Source of the DNA: Acidobacteriaceae bacterium | GTDB taxonomy: Bacteria > Acidobacteriota > Terriglobia > Terriglobales > Acidobacteriaceae | Assembly (NCBI GenBank): GCA_030049955.1 | Contig: JASIJX010000368.1 | Span: 1 to 8,346 of the forward strand | Length of the DNA stretch: 8,346 bases | Direction: 5' to 3' | In this document: in pieces, positions 1 through 7,344 of the stretch | Position numbering within the stretch: position 1 is the first letter of the stretch | Layout of the letters: each line of letters starts with the position of its first letter | Program-made: the position numbers and the translations under genes | Notes under the pieces: model-generated | The model's database searches: none | Told to the model about the DNA's origin: nothing | Seen by the model: only the letters and a program-made list of their open reading frames with translations

Positions 1-516
1 GACCTGCGCTATCCCATCGGCCGATTCACGCCTCCGGCTATGAGCACGCCGGAGTTGCGCGCCGCTCAGATCGACACGCTGCGCCATTTGCCTGAACGCC
101 TTCGTGCCGCTGTCGCCGGTCTGAGCGACGCCCAGCTTGACACGCCGTACCGCGAGGGTGGTTGGACTGCGCGCCAGGTCGTTCACCACCTCGCCGATAG
201 CCACGCCAACTCTTACATCCGCTTCAAGCTCGCGCTCACTGAGGACCGGCCCATCATCAAGGCTTACGATGAAGCCGCCTGGGCACGGCTGGCTGACTCG
301 CGCATGCCAATTGAGGTCTCTCTGGACTTCGTTGCCGGCCTCCATGCACGTCTCGTCGCGCTCCTGGAATCGATGACGGAAGAAGATTTTCAGCGTGGCT
401 TCAATCATCCGGAACGAGGCGCCATGACGCTCGAAACCAATTTGGCTCTTTACGACTGGCACTCACGCCATCACACCGCGCATATTACCGGACTGCGCCA
501 GCGGCAGGGGTGGTAA
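1..516 (+). CDS. DinB/YfiT-family putative metal-dependent hydrolase (bacillithiol-transferase-like), 5' truncated
   Basis: The protein belongs to the DinB/YfiT four-helix-bundle superfamily, cytoplasmic proteins holding a divalent metal with three histidines; Bacillus YfiT is described as a bacillithiol S-transferase-like enzyme. The first ATG is at 40, but the same frame is open to base 1 and encodes DLRYPIGRF before that ATG. This is the N-terminal signature of YfiT proteins, so I place the start a few codons left of the window. Counting from the ATG at 40, metal-ligand candidates are His49/His50 in VVHHLADSH and His144/His148 in WHSRHHTAHI, a spacing matching the family triad. From that ATG it is 158 residues, close to full family length with the upstream part added. 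The next gene begins 9 bp after the stop, so the two may be co-transcribed. The in vivo thiol cofactor and substrate cannot be told from sequence. Confidence 0.88.
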   Translation, partial: DLRYPIGRFTPPAMSTPELRAAQIDTLRHLPERLRAAVAGLSDAQLDTPYREGGWTARQVVHHLADSHANSYIRFKLALTEDRPIIKAYDEAAWARLADSRMPIEVSLDFVAGLHARLVALLESMTEEDFQRGFNHPERGAMTLETNLALYDWHSRHHTAHITGLRQRQGW

Positions 517-525
517 GCGCGCCAG

Positions 526-2226
526 ATGCCGCTGAAGACGCCGTCCGGGGCTAAGACGCCTACCACTGTGCAGGCTGCTTCGCCGGCGCGCCTCGCACAG
601 GCCATTGAAGCCTATCTGGCCTGTCATCCCGCAGCTGCTCTGCTTGAAGACGGCCGCGTCATCTTCGATATGCGATCGGCCCGCTATTCCATCGGCGAGT
701 CGCACGGCCGCTGCCTGCTGCAGTTATGGAGCGAGGAGCGCAACCTGGTGCGTACTGTCATCGATGTACAGGAGCGCGCGCAGTGCCTGCGCATCGCGAC
801 GCGCCGCATGGGCGCGGTGCGGCCGCAGACGCTGGAGCTTGTACCCACGGCCGACCGGCGCACACCGACTGCTCGCGAGGCCGTGCGCCGCAACTACCAG
901 CGGCTGCTCGAGCGCATCCTGACGCGCCACTTTCCCGGCGCCAAAGTGGACGGCATGCGCTCGGCCATGGATCTGGAGCACAGTTTCGGCCCTGCCTACG
1001 TGCGCGGGCGGCTGCTGCACGGCAATGCAGCCGAAGCGGTGGTTGGCGTCAGCGCTGCTGAATCCTCCGCGCTTGTCGATGGGGTTTTGACGATCGGCAT
1101 TCTCTGGCTCGATTACTGCCGGCAGCACGGCGATGCGCGCCGCCACTTCGGCGGGCTTAAAGTCATCGTTCCTGCCGGGGTCCTCAGCGACACCGGGGTG
1201 CCCAACGAGCGATCTTGCTCGTTGGGGCGGGACAGGTCCTCGTCGCTGGGGCGGTGCGGAGCATGGCGCACAACAGCTGAGCGCATGGCTTGGCTCAACC
1301 ACGGCGCAGCAAAATTCGAGTTATACACGCTCGACGAGCGCAGCGAGGAGCTTGCGCCCGTCGATTTTCGCGACACCGGAAACCTCGAATCGCACCTTGT
1401 GCATGCGTACTCGGCCGACGCTGCGATTGAGCGGTGCAAAGCCGGCGTCGATCGCATCCTGGCTCTTATTCCAGCTGGCGCGCGCGAGCGCGTGGAACTG
1501 CGCGCGGCCTCGCCCACGGAGGTTGGCCTGCTCGTGCATGGGCTGGAATTCGCACGCGCGCGGCACGGAGTCAGCACGTACTCGTTCGCCCGCGAAGACG
1601 AAGTGACCTTCGGCGCGGGCGCAAATGAGACCCCGCTCACCGCGGAAAACGAAGAGCTATGCCGCGAGCTTTGCCGGCGTCTTTTCCTCAGCCGCCATAG
1701 CGATGGCGCGTCCACCGATCCGCTTTTTCGAATGCAGCCCGAGCGCTGGCTCGAGAGCCGGCTGCGCGCCGGGATATCGGAGCTGCTGCCCGGCCTGCGC
1801 GGCGACCTGCTCTGCTCGCAGGTTCCGGCGCTTTCTACCGGTGAGCGCGGCATGCTGGACCTGCTCACGCTCGACCGGGACAGCCGCCTGACGGTGATCG
1901 AGCTGAAGGCCGACGAAGACCTGCATCTGCCGCTGCAGGCGCTCGACTACTGGATCCGGGTGCGCGCGCTGAACGCCGATCGCCAGCCCGTGAATGGGGC
2001 CGAGCCGCATTCGGCCTTCGAGCGCCAGGGCTACTTTGCCGGCGCTCGGGTTTCGCAAAGGGAGCCGCGACTGCTGCTCATCGCCCCCGCGCTCCGCATC
2101 CATCCCGCAAACGAGACGGTGCTGCGCTATTTCGCGCCGCAGATCGATTGGGAACTCATTGCCCTCGGAGAACGATGGCGCCGCGAACTGAATATCATAT
2201 TCCGCAAGCGCAGCAGCGATAAATAA
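526..2226 (+). CDS. Hypothetical protein with C-terminal NucS/RecB-like PD-(D/E)XK nuclease domain
   Basis: A 566-residue protein with no signal peptide or membrane segment, probably cytoplasmic. Residues about 1-400 match no domain I can name. The C-terminal part (about 405-565) has the order of a PD-(D/E)XK nuclease: a helix with Glu410 (ERWLESRL), then Asp445 in GMLDLLTLD, then Glu459-x-Lys461 in VIELKADED, then Gln471-x3-Tyr475 (QALDYW). The same order occurs in NucS/DUF91 and RecB-type nucleases, so the metal-binding and lysine positions appear intact. DNA cleavage is an inference; the substrate is unknown. ATG 526 is the first start after the preceding stop (9 bp gap) and has no clear Shine-Dalgarno, which suggests read-through translation from the upstream gene. 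Residues about 219-246 are Ser/Arg/Gly/Cys-rich, unlike their surroundings, and are encoded by a palindromic stretch that looks inserted. I recall similar uncharacterised proteins from acidobacteria, unchecked. Confidence 0.85.
   Translation: MPLKTPSGAKTPTTVQAASPARLAQAIEAYLACHPAAALLEDGRVIFDMRSARYSIGESHGRCLLQLWSEERNLVRTVIDVQERAQCLRIATRRMGAVRPQTLELVPTADRRTPTAREAVRRNYQRLLERILTRHFPGAKVDGMRSAMDLEHSFGPAYVRGRLLHGNAAEAVVGVSAAESSALVDGVLTIGILWLDYCRQHGDARRHFGGLKVIVPAGVLSDTGVPNERSCSLGRDRSSSLGRCGAWRTTAERMAWLNHGAAKFELYTLDERSEELAPVDFRDTGNLESHLVHAYSADAAIERCKAGVDRILALIPAGARERVELRAASPTEVGLLVHGLEFARARHGVSTYSFAREDEVTFGAGANETPLTAENEELCRELCRRLFLSRHSDGASTDPLFRMQPERWLESRLRAGISELLPGLRGDLLCSQVPALSTGERGMLDLLTLDRDSRLTVIELKADEDLHLPLQALDYWIRVRALNADRQPVNGAEPHSAFERQGYFAGARVSQREPRLLLIAPALRIHPANETVLRYFAPQIDWELIALGERWRRELNIIFRKRSSDK
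1201..1226. repeat. Perfect 10-bp inverted repeat, REP-like palindrome inside a coding region
   Basis: CCCAACGAGC (1201-1210) is followed by a 6-nt loop GATCTT and the exact reverse complement GCTCGTTGGG (1217-1226). It lies within the nuclease-like gene (residues about 226-234) and keeps the frame open. The flanks are GC-rich, and TCGTTGGGGCGG (1219-1230) is echoed by TCGCTGGGGCGG (1243-1254). Together, roughly 1180-1263 looks like a small palindromic element inserted in frame. The palindrome is seen directly; its status as a dispersed repeat is inferred. Confidence 0.7.
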
Positions 2227-2300
2227 TCCTGCCTGGCTCACCCCTCGAGCGATGTCAGGAACCCGGGCCTGCGCTGGACGCAATTACAGTGAGTAAATAG

Positions 2301-2903
2301 ATGAACGGGAGACATTCCATCGAGCCGCTTGGCGCATTAATTCGCAGGTCTATCGCGATTGCGCTCATCTGCGCAGCAGCACGGTTGTGTCCTCAGCCGG
2401 CAGCCGTCGCAGCGCCCAAGAAAGGGCCGTCGGAATCCGACGTGAAGGCCGCTGACCTGTTCAACTTTGGCAAGTTTGTGCGCTTTGCCGGGCCGGCAGC
2501 CCAGCGGCCGCGCACGTTCGATATCTGCATCCTTGGCCGCGATCAGATTGGCAGGGCAATCGACGAGATCGCCGGCAATGCGTCGATCGACGGCCGTGCC
2601 GTGCACGTCCGCCGCATTTCCGATCCCAGCGCGGGCCGGTCCTGCGCAATTCTCTTCGTTAGCGCGGATGAGGGCGCGCAGATTCGTGAAGACCTTGCCG
2701 TCATTCGCGGCTCGAACGTGCTCACGGTTAGCGACGCACCCGATTTCCTGGAGAGCGGCGGCATGATCCAGTTCGTGCTCCAGGGCGATCGTGTGCGCTT
2801 TGAAGTAAACCTCGACGCCGTTGACCGGGCCCACCTGGTGCTTAGCTCGGAACTGCTCCGCGTGGCGGCAGCTGTGCACGGCAAGCAGGAGGAGCCGCGA
2901 TGA
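2301..2903 (+). CDS. YfiR-family (DUF4154) periplasmic regulatory protein
   Basis: A 200-residue exported protein of the YfiR/DUF4154 family. In Pseudomonas, YfiR is a periplasmic repressor that binds the sensor region of the diguanylate cyclase YfiN. Residues 1-38 form a signal peptide: a basic N-region ending RR, a hydrophobic stretch, and a likely cut near AVAA-PKK. The mature part starts with the family's VKAADLFNFGKFVRF and includes FDICILG, RSCAILFVS and the closing GGMIQFVLQGDRVRFEVNL. Cys76 and Cys115 are 39 residues apart, the same spacing as the C71-C110 disulfide of P. aeruginosa YfiR; the second YfiR cysteine pair has no counterpart. ATG 2301 is the first ATG after an in-frame stop (2298-2300), with only a weak GTGAG ribosome site. 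The stop overlaps the kinase start, so the two are almost certainly translated together, and its likely partner is the CHASE8 domain of that kinase (inference). Confidence 0.9.
   Translation: MNGRHSIEPLGALIRRSIAIALICAAARLCPQPAAVAAPKKGPSESDVKAADLFNFGKFVRFAGPAAQRPRTFDICILGRDQIGRAIDEIAGNASIDGRAVHVRRISDPSAGRSCAILFVSADEGAQIREDLAVIRGSNVLTVSDAPDFLESGGMIQFVLQGDRVRFEVNLDAVDRAHLVLSSELLRVAAAVHGKQEEPR
2887..2894 (+). promoter_or_regulatory. Shine-Dalgarno of the histidine kinase gene
   Basis: AGGAGGAG lies 5 nt before ATG 2900, inside the end of the YfiR-like gene. With the ATGA overlap (2900-2903) it fixes the kinase start and indicates translational coupling. Confidence 0.85.
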
Positions 2904-4366
2904 GGCTCCTCAATTCAAAGTCGATCTCCGGCAAGCTGACGCGACTCAACCTGATCGTGAGTGGCACGGCGCTGTTGCTCGCCTACTTCGCCTTTCTCGC
3001 TTACGATCTGTTCACGCTGCGCCAAGACCTGGTGAGGTCGCTCAGCACCGAGGCGGCCATCGTAGGCGCCAATACCGTAACCGCTTTGCTGTTCGACGAT
3101 CAGGAAGCGGCCGTGAATACGCTCTCCGCGCTGGCCGGATCGCCGCAGATCAGGTGGGCGGTAGTGCTGCGGCCCGATCGAGCGCGCTTTGCGCAGTACA
3201 CCCGCGACGGCGCGGACGCGCCCGATCTGAGGCATTCGCTTGCGCCCGGCGAAATCAGCCGTTCCTGGACGACCGCCGGCTCCATTCTGCTTGGCAGGCG
3301 CATTGTTTTTGAGGGCCAGCGCGTGGGCGAAGTGTATCTGCTGGCTGAGACTACCTCGCTCAAGCGCAGCGCCAGTCAATTCGGAATTTTATCTGCGCTG
3401 ATTCTTCTGCTCTGTTTCGGAATCGCACTGGAGGTGACCTCAACCACGCGCCATCTGGTCACCGCTCCGCTCATTGGTCTGGCAGAAACTGCCCAGATCG
3501 TCACACGCGAAAAAGACTACTCGGTTCGCGCCGCCATGCCGGCAACGAGCGACGATCTCGCCTTCCTCGTGCAGTCGTTTAACGAGATGCTCGAGCAGAT
3601 CCAGTTGCGCGATCGCGCCCTCGAAGAGTCGCGGGGCATTCTGGAGCAGCGAGTACAGGAGCGCACCGCCGAGCTAACCGCGGCGAACAAGGAGATGGAG
3701 GCATTCTCCTACACCGTGGCCCACGACCTGCGGGGCGCGCTGCAGCACATCAGCAACGTTGTCTTCTTGCTGCAAAGCATGCTGGATGCGGAAGCGCGGC
3801 CTGAACTGCGCGAGTTCGTGCTCAAGCTGGATGAAAGCACCCAGCGCATGTCGGGCCTCATCGAGGACCTGCTCAACCTCTCGCGCGCCACCAGCACGCC
3901 GCTGCACCGCACCGCCGTCGATCTCGGCGCCGTAGCTGAGAGCATCTTCGCCGCGCTCAAGGCCGACCAACCCGACCGGCAAGTGAAGTGCACCGTCTCC
4001 AACTGCCCCCGCGCGATCGCCGACGAAGGGCTCATTCGGGTGGTGCTGCAAAACCTGCTGGGCAATGCGTGGAAGTATACGGCGAAGGTGAAAGACGCGG
4101 AGATCGAGTTCGGTTGCACGGAAGAATCGGGCCGCACTGTGTACTTTGTGCGCGACAACGGCGCCGGCTTCGACCCGCGCTACTCTGACCGGCTCTTCCT
4201 GCCGTTCCAGCGCCTGCATTCTCAAAGCGAGTTTCCCGGCACTGGCATCGGCCTGACGACCACTTACCGCATCGTCGAACGCCACGGCGGGCAAATCTGG
4301 GCAAAGAGCGAAGTGGGCAAGGGCGCTGCGTTTTACTTCACTCTGCCGGATGAGGAAGAGTTGTAG
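2900..4366 (+). CDS. Sensor histidine kinase, CHASE8-HAMP-HisKA-HATPase_c
   Basis: A 488-residue inner-membrane sensor kinase. Transmembrane helix 1 spans about 16-38 and helix 2 about 158-180. The periplasmic part between them (about 40-155) has CHASE8 hallmarks (DLFTLRQDL, then IVGANTVTALLFDDQEAA), as in the YfiN diguanylate cyclase. HAMP follows (about 181-235), then a coiled coil (about 235-268). The H-box is SYTVAHDLRGAL with phospho-accepting His275; the residue at H+5, usually Pro, is Ala280. The ATP-binding domain has an N-box (QNLLGNAWKYT, Asn389), G1 (DNGAGFD, 419-425), F-box (LFLPFQRLH) and G2 (GTGIGLTT, 447-454), so it should be active. There is no receiver domain and no response regulator gene nearby, so it is an orphan kinase here. 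The YfiR-like protein directly upstream is the likely periplasmic regulator. The gene converges on gcvPB with a 17-bp gap and no convincing terminator. Confidence 0.93.
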   Translation: MRLLNSKSISGKLTRLNLIVSGTALLLAYFAFLAYDLFTLRQDLVRSLSTEAAIVGANTVTALLFDDQEAAVNTLSALAGSPQIRWAVVLRPDRARFAQYTRDGADAPDLRHSLAPGEISRSWTTAGSILLGRRIVFEGQRVGEVYLLAETTSLKRSASQFGILSALILLLCFGIALEVTSTTRHLVTAPLIGLAETAQIVTREKDYSVRAAMPATSDDLAFLVQSFNEMLEQIQLRDRALEESRGILEQRVQERTAELTAANKEMEAFSYTVAHDLRGALQHISNVVFLLQSMLDAEARPELREFVLKLDESTQRMSGLIEDLLNLSRATSTPLHRTAVDLGAVAESIFAALKADQPDRQVKCTVSNCPRAIADEGLIRVVLQNLLGNAWKYTAKVKDAEIEFGCTEESGRTVYFVRDNGAGFDPRYSDRLFLPFQRLHSQSEFPGTGIGLTTTYRIVERHGGQIWAKSEVGKGAAFYFTLPDEEEL

Positions 4367-4383
4367 TGGCGCAACCCGGCCAG

Positions 4384-5895
4384 CTATTGCTTTTTCCACC
4401 GCAGCACGGGGTTCCGCGCCGCCCGTACTTCGTCCAGCCGCGAAACGCGCGTCGAGTGCGGCGCCGTCTTTACCAGATCCGGTGTCTCCTCTGCCTCGCG
4501 CGCAATCGACCGCATTGCGTCAATGAATAGATTGAGCTCTTCGACCGACTCGCTTTCGGTGGGCTCGATCATCAGGGCGCCGGGCACGATGAGCGGAAAG
4601 CTCACCGTGTATGGATGGAAGCCATAATCGATGAGCCGCTTGGCAATGTCGCCCGTCTTCACACCCTTGGCTGCCTGGCGCTTGTCGCTAAAGACTACCT
4701 CGTGCATTGACGGCGTTTTGTATGGCAACTCGTACAGATCTTCGAGCTTTTTGCGAATGTAATTCGCATTTAGAACGGCGTCTTCAGTCGTTTGCCGCAA
4801 ACCGTCAGGTCCGTTGGCCAGAATGTAGGCCAGCGCGCGAATGAACATCCCCGTGTTGCCGTAGAAGGCGCGCACGCGGCCGACCGATTGCGGGCGATCA
4901 TATTCCCAGTGCTTCGCGCCGTCTTTGTCTCGGACGAGTACCGGGGTGGGCAGAAATGGCTCCAGAAAGGCTTTGCACGCCACCGGCCCTGAGCCCGGCC
5001 CGCCGCCGCCGTGCGGGGTTGAAAAGGTCTTGTGCAGGTTCAGGTGCATCACGTCGACGCCAAAGTCGCCCGGGCGCACTTTGCCTACCAGCGCGTTCAT
5101 GTTCGCGCCGTCCATATAGAGCAGCGCGCCTTTGGCGTGCAGAATGTCGGCGACCCTGTGAATCTCGTTTTCGAAAACGCCGAGCGTGGAAGGATTGGTC
5201 AGCATCAGCGCAGCGGTGTCTTCATTCACCTGCGCGGCCAGCGCTTCGAGATCGATGCCGCCGTCAGGGTTCGACTTCAGGTTTTCGACCTGATAGCCGC
5301 AGATCGCCGCTGTCGCCGGGTTGGTTCCGTGCGCGGAGTCAGGAATCAGGATCCGCTTGCGCGCGTTCCCCTGCGACTCATGCCAGGCGCGGATGAGCAG
5401 GATGCCGGTGAACTCGCCGTGCGCGCCTGCAGCGGGCTGCAGCGTGATCGTGTCCATGCCGGTAATCTCCATCAGGCAGCGTTGCAACAGGTCGATGATT
5501 TCGAGAATTCCCTGCGCTAGTTGCTCCGGCCGGTATGGGTGCGCTTCGGCCAGACCCTCGATGCGCGAGACCGCTTCATTCACCCGCGGGTTGTACTTCA
5601 TCGTGCATGAGCCCAGCGGATACATGCCGAGGTCGATCGCGTAGTTCCACGTCGAGAGCCGCGTGAAGTGGCGGATGAGCTCGATCTCGCTCAGCTCGGG
5701 CAGCTCCGCGGGGTACTTGCGGACGGCGGAGCCCAGCAGCGTCTCAGCGTCGACGACCGGCACATCCAGCGGCGGCATTTTGTACGCGCGCTTGCCCGGC
5801 GCAGACTTCTCAAACAGCAGCGCCTCGTTCTGCGTGGGATGCGGACGGACCTTGCCGGTGGTCCGTGCCGCTAGGTCTTCACCGTTGGTTGCCAT
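4384..5895 (-). CDS. gcvPB: Glycine dehydrogenase (decarboxylating) subunit 2, P-protein beta
   Basis: This is the catalytic subunit of a split P protein. With GcvPA it decarboxylates glycine and passes the aminomethyl group to lipoylated GcvH in the cytoplasmic glycine cleavage system. The 503-residue protein shows the family's LGMYPLGSCTMKYNPR (near 89-104), LQPAAGAHGE (152-161), IPDSAHGTNPA and MDGANMNA. The PLP-binding lysine is Lys289 in LNLHKTFSTPHGGGGPG. The start is ATG at 5895: it shares one base with the gcvPA stop (TAATG) and has a strong Shine-Dalgarno 6 nt upstream. A longer in-frame start at 6003 would add 36 residues overlapping gcvPA and is rejected. It is the last gene of gcvH-gcvPA-gcvPB in this window. 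Length and motifs are normal for the family, with no sign of damage. Confidence 0.98.
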   Translation of the reverse strand: MATNGEDLAARTTGKVRPHPTQNEALLFEKSAPGKRAYKMPPLDVPVVDAETLLGSAVRKYPAELPELSEIELIRHFTRLSTWNYAIDLGMYPLGSCTMKYNPRVNEAVSRIEGLAEAHPYRPEQLAQGILEIIDLLQRCLMEITGMDTITLQPAAGAHGEFTGILLIRAWHESQGNARKRILIPDSAHGTNPATAAICGYQVENLKSNPDGGIDLEALAAQVNEDTAALMLTNPSTLGVFENEIHRVADILHAKGALLYMDGANMNALVGKVRPGDFGVDVMHLNLHKTFSTPHGGGGPGSGPVACKAFLEPFLPTPVLVRDKDGAKHWEYDRPQSVGRVRAFYGNTGMFIRALAYILANGPDGLRQTTEDAVLNANYIRKKLEDLYELPYKTPSMHEVVFSDKRQAAKGVKTGDIAKRLIDYGFHPYTVSFPLIVPGALMIEPTESESVEELNLFIDAMRSIAREAEETPDLVKTAPHSTRVSRLDEVRAARNPVLRWKKQ

Positions 5896-7271
5896 TACCG
5901 ACCCCTTCCTGCAGTGTTCGCCGACGCCGCGACCGGCCGCTCTGCCAACACCCGCGCTGCCGCGTCGATCTGCTCGCGCGTGTTTACTTCCGTCGCGCAC
6001 CATAGCGTGCAGTTTTTGAGCTCCGGATACCAGCGACTCAACTCAATGCCGCCGACAATTTTGTTCTCGAGCAGCCGCTCGCTCCACGCGGCAGGTGTCT
6101 CTTCGGTTTCGAGCACAAACTCGTGGAACCGCGGCGCGCCGGTGAACCGCAGTCTCTCGCCGGGTTGCGCCGAGAGCGTCTTTGCCGCGTAATTGGCCTT
6201 GGCAAGATTATGCTCGGCCAACTCGCGCATGCCTTCCTTGCCGTAGACGGCCATAAAGATCGTCGCCATCAGCGCGACCAGCGCCTGATTGGTGCAGATG
6301 TTCGAAGTCGCCTTTTCGCGACGGATGTGCTGCTCGCGCGTGGCGAGCGTCAGCACAAAGCCGCGATTGCCTGCGCCATCTACTGTTTGACCGGCGAGGC
6401 GGCCCGGCATCTGCCGCAGGTATTGTTCCTTGGCCGCGATCACGCCGCAGTACGGCCCGCCGTAGCTAAGTGCCACGCCGAACGACTGCGCCTCCATGGC
6501 GACGATGTCGGCTTCGATTGGCGGCCGCACGATGCCGAGCGACACCGCTTCGGCGATGGTGACGATGAGCAGCGCGCCCTTCGCGTGGGCGATCTCCGCA
6601 ATCGCCGGAATGTCTTCGACCACGCCAAAGAAATTGGGGTTCTGTACCAGCACGGCCGCGGTCTCTTCGGTGACCTCAGCACGCAGCGCGTCGAGATCGA
6701 CGCGGCCGGTCTTCGCGTCGAAGCCAGCCAGCGTTTTGGATATTTCCTGATGTTTGGCGTAGGTTGCCAGCACTTCGCGGTACTCAGGATGGACCGTCTT
6801 TGCAACCACGGCTCCGTCCCGTCCCGTCACCCGCACGGCCATCATCACCGCCTCGGCCGCACCGGTTGAGCCGTCGTACATGCTGGCGTTGGCCACGTCC
6901 ATGCCGGTCAGCTCGGCGATCATTGTCTGGAATTCGAAGATGGCCTGCAGCGTGCCCTGCGTGATTTCGGCCTGGTAGGGCGTGTAGCTGGTGAGGAATT
7001 CGCCGCGCTGCACAAGCGAGTCGATGATCACCGGCCGGTAATGCCGGTATGCGCCCGCGCCCAGAAAGCTGGCGTAACCGGTCGCGTTCTTCTCGGCGGC
7101 CGCACGAAAGTAGTTCACGATCTCGCTCTCGGCCTGCTGCCGTGGCACATTCAGGTCGCGCCCCAGCCGGTATTCGGCCGGAATGATCGCAAACAGATCG
7201 TCAATCGAAACCGCGCCGATCTCGCTGAGCATCTGCTCGCGCTCGGCGGGCGATTTGGGAAGGTAGCGCAT
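5895..7271 (-). CDS. gcvPA: Glycine dehydrogenase (decarboxylating) subunit 1, P-protein alpha
   Basis: The alpha subunit of the split P protein, 458 residues. It has the P-protein fold but lacks the PLP lysine and forms an alpha2beta2 enzyme with GcvPB. Diagnostic blocks are [15 protein letters not shown] at the N-terminus, [19 protein letters not shown] (68-86), [15 protein letters not shown] (95-109) and [13 protein letters not shown] (129-141), followed later by [14 protein letters not shown] and [17 protein letters not shown]. The start at 7271 gives the usual N-terminus; upstream on the minus strand are AGGAG (7289-7285, 13 nt away) and AGAAG (7282-7278, 5-6 nt away), so initiation may be only moderate. 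The stop TAA (5897-5895) overlaps the gcvPB ATG. It follows gcvH after a 118-bp gap with inverted repeats and is probably on the same transcript. Confidence 0.98.
   Translation of the reverse strand: MRYLPKSPAEREQMLSEIGAVSIDDLFAIIPAEYRLGRDLNVPRQQAESEIVNYFRAAAEKNATGYASFLGAGAYRHYRPVIIDSLVQRGEFLTSYTPYQAEITQGTLQAIFEFQTMIAELTGMDVANASMYDGSTGAAEAVMMAVRVTGRDGAVVAKTVHPEYREVLATYAKHQEISKTLAGFDAKTGRVDLDALRAEVTEETAAVLVQNPNFFGVVEDIPAIAEIAHAKGALLIVTIAEAVSLGIVRPPIEADIVAMEAQSFGVALSYGGPYCGVIAAKEQYLRQMPGRLAGQTVDGAGNRGFVLTLATREQHIRREKATSNICTNQALVALMATIFMAVYGKEGMRELAEHNLAKANYAAKTLSAQPGERLRFTGAPRFHEFVLETEETPAAWSERLLENKIVGGIELSRWYPELKNCTLWCATEVNTREQIDAAARVLAERPVAASANTAGRGR
5902..5910 (-). promoter_or_regulatory. 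Shine-Dalgarno that decides the gcvPB start
   Basis: On the minus strand AGGAAGGGG lies 6 nt before the ATG at 5895, within the last codons of gcvPA. It supports the 503-residue start over the longer in-frame option and points to coupled translation of the two P-protein subunits. Confidence 0.8.
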
Positions 7272-7306
7272 GGATAGCTTCTAGCTCCTAGCTAAATGCA
7301 CACTCA

Positions 7307-7325
7307 GCGAGCCAACTGGGCTCGC
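7307..7325. repeat. Inverted repeat in the gcvH-gcvPA gap
   Basis: GCGAGCC (7307-7313) and its exact reverse complement GGCTCGC (7319-7325) enclose a 5-nt loop. No T-run follows on either strand, so it is not a standard intrinsic terminator. As RNA in the gcv message it would form a compact hairpin about 35 nt before the gcvPA start. A role in processing, stability or partial attenuation is speculative. Confidence 0.55.
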
Positions 7326-7334
7326 GAACTGATC

Positions 7335-7344
7335 TCAAATTTGA
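7335..7344. promoter_or_regulatory. 10-bp perfect palindrome in the gcvH-gcvPA gap, possible operator
   Basis: TCAAATTTGA is a perfect AT-rich palindrome in otherwise GC-rich DNA. It lies 10 bp from the GCGAGCC hairpin and upstream of gcvPA. It could be a dimeric repressor site, but no regulator is identifiable and chance is possible for a 10-bp palindrome. Confidence 0.25.

Noticed and set aside
1179..1241. GGTCCTC direct repeats (1179-1185 and 1235-1241) as a target-site duplication around the palindrome
   Set aside because: The 56-bp spacing is not a multiple of three; removing it would break the frame and hit a stop, so these are not the insertion borders. A 7-bp match is also weak.
724..1302. 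192-codon open frame on the minus strand
   Set aside because: It lies antisense to the nuclease-like gene, has no recognisable domain, and is expected in GC-rich DNA.
1113..1868. 251-codon open frame on the minus strand
   Set aside because: Ser/Arg-rich shadow composition, antisense to the nuclease-like gene, no motif.
2227..2300. Terminator or promoter in the gap before the YfiR-like gene
   Set aside because: No stem followed by T-run and no paired -35/-10 elements were visible, only a loose TCCTG/CAGGA pair.
4367..4395. Intrinsic terminator between the convergent kinase and gcvPB genes
   Set aside because: Only a 4-bp TGGC/GCCA stem is present, with a T-run 8 nt later inside gcvPB coding sequence; too weak to call.
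3674..4399. 241-codon open frame on the minus strand
   Set aside because: Antisense to the conserved HisKA/HATPase region of the kinase; composition is that of a shadow frame.
5896..6003. Longer gcvPB start at 6003 giving 539 residues
   Set aside because: The extra 36 residues overlap gcvPA, are low-complexity Arg/Gly/Ala, and the ATG at 5895 has a strong Shine-Dalgarno and TAATG coupling.
6123..6869. 248-codon open frame on the plus strand
   Set aside because: Antisense to well-conserved gcvPA; no domain, His/Arg-rich shadow.
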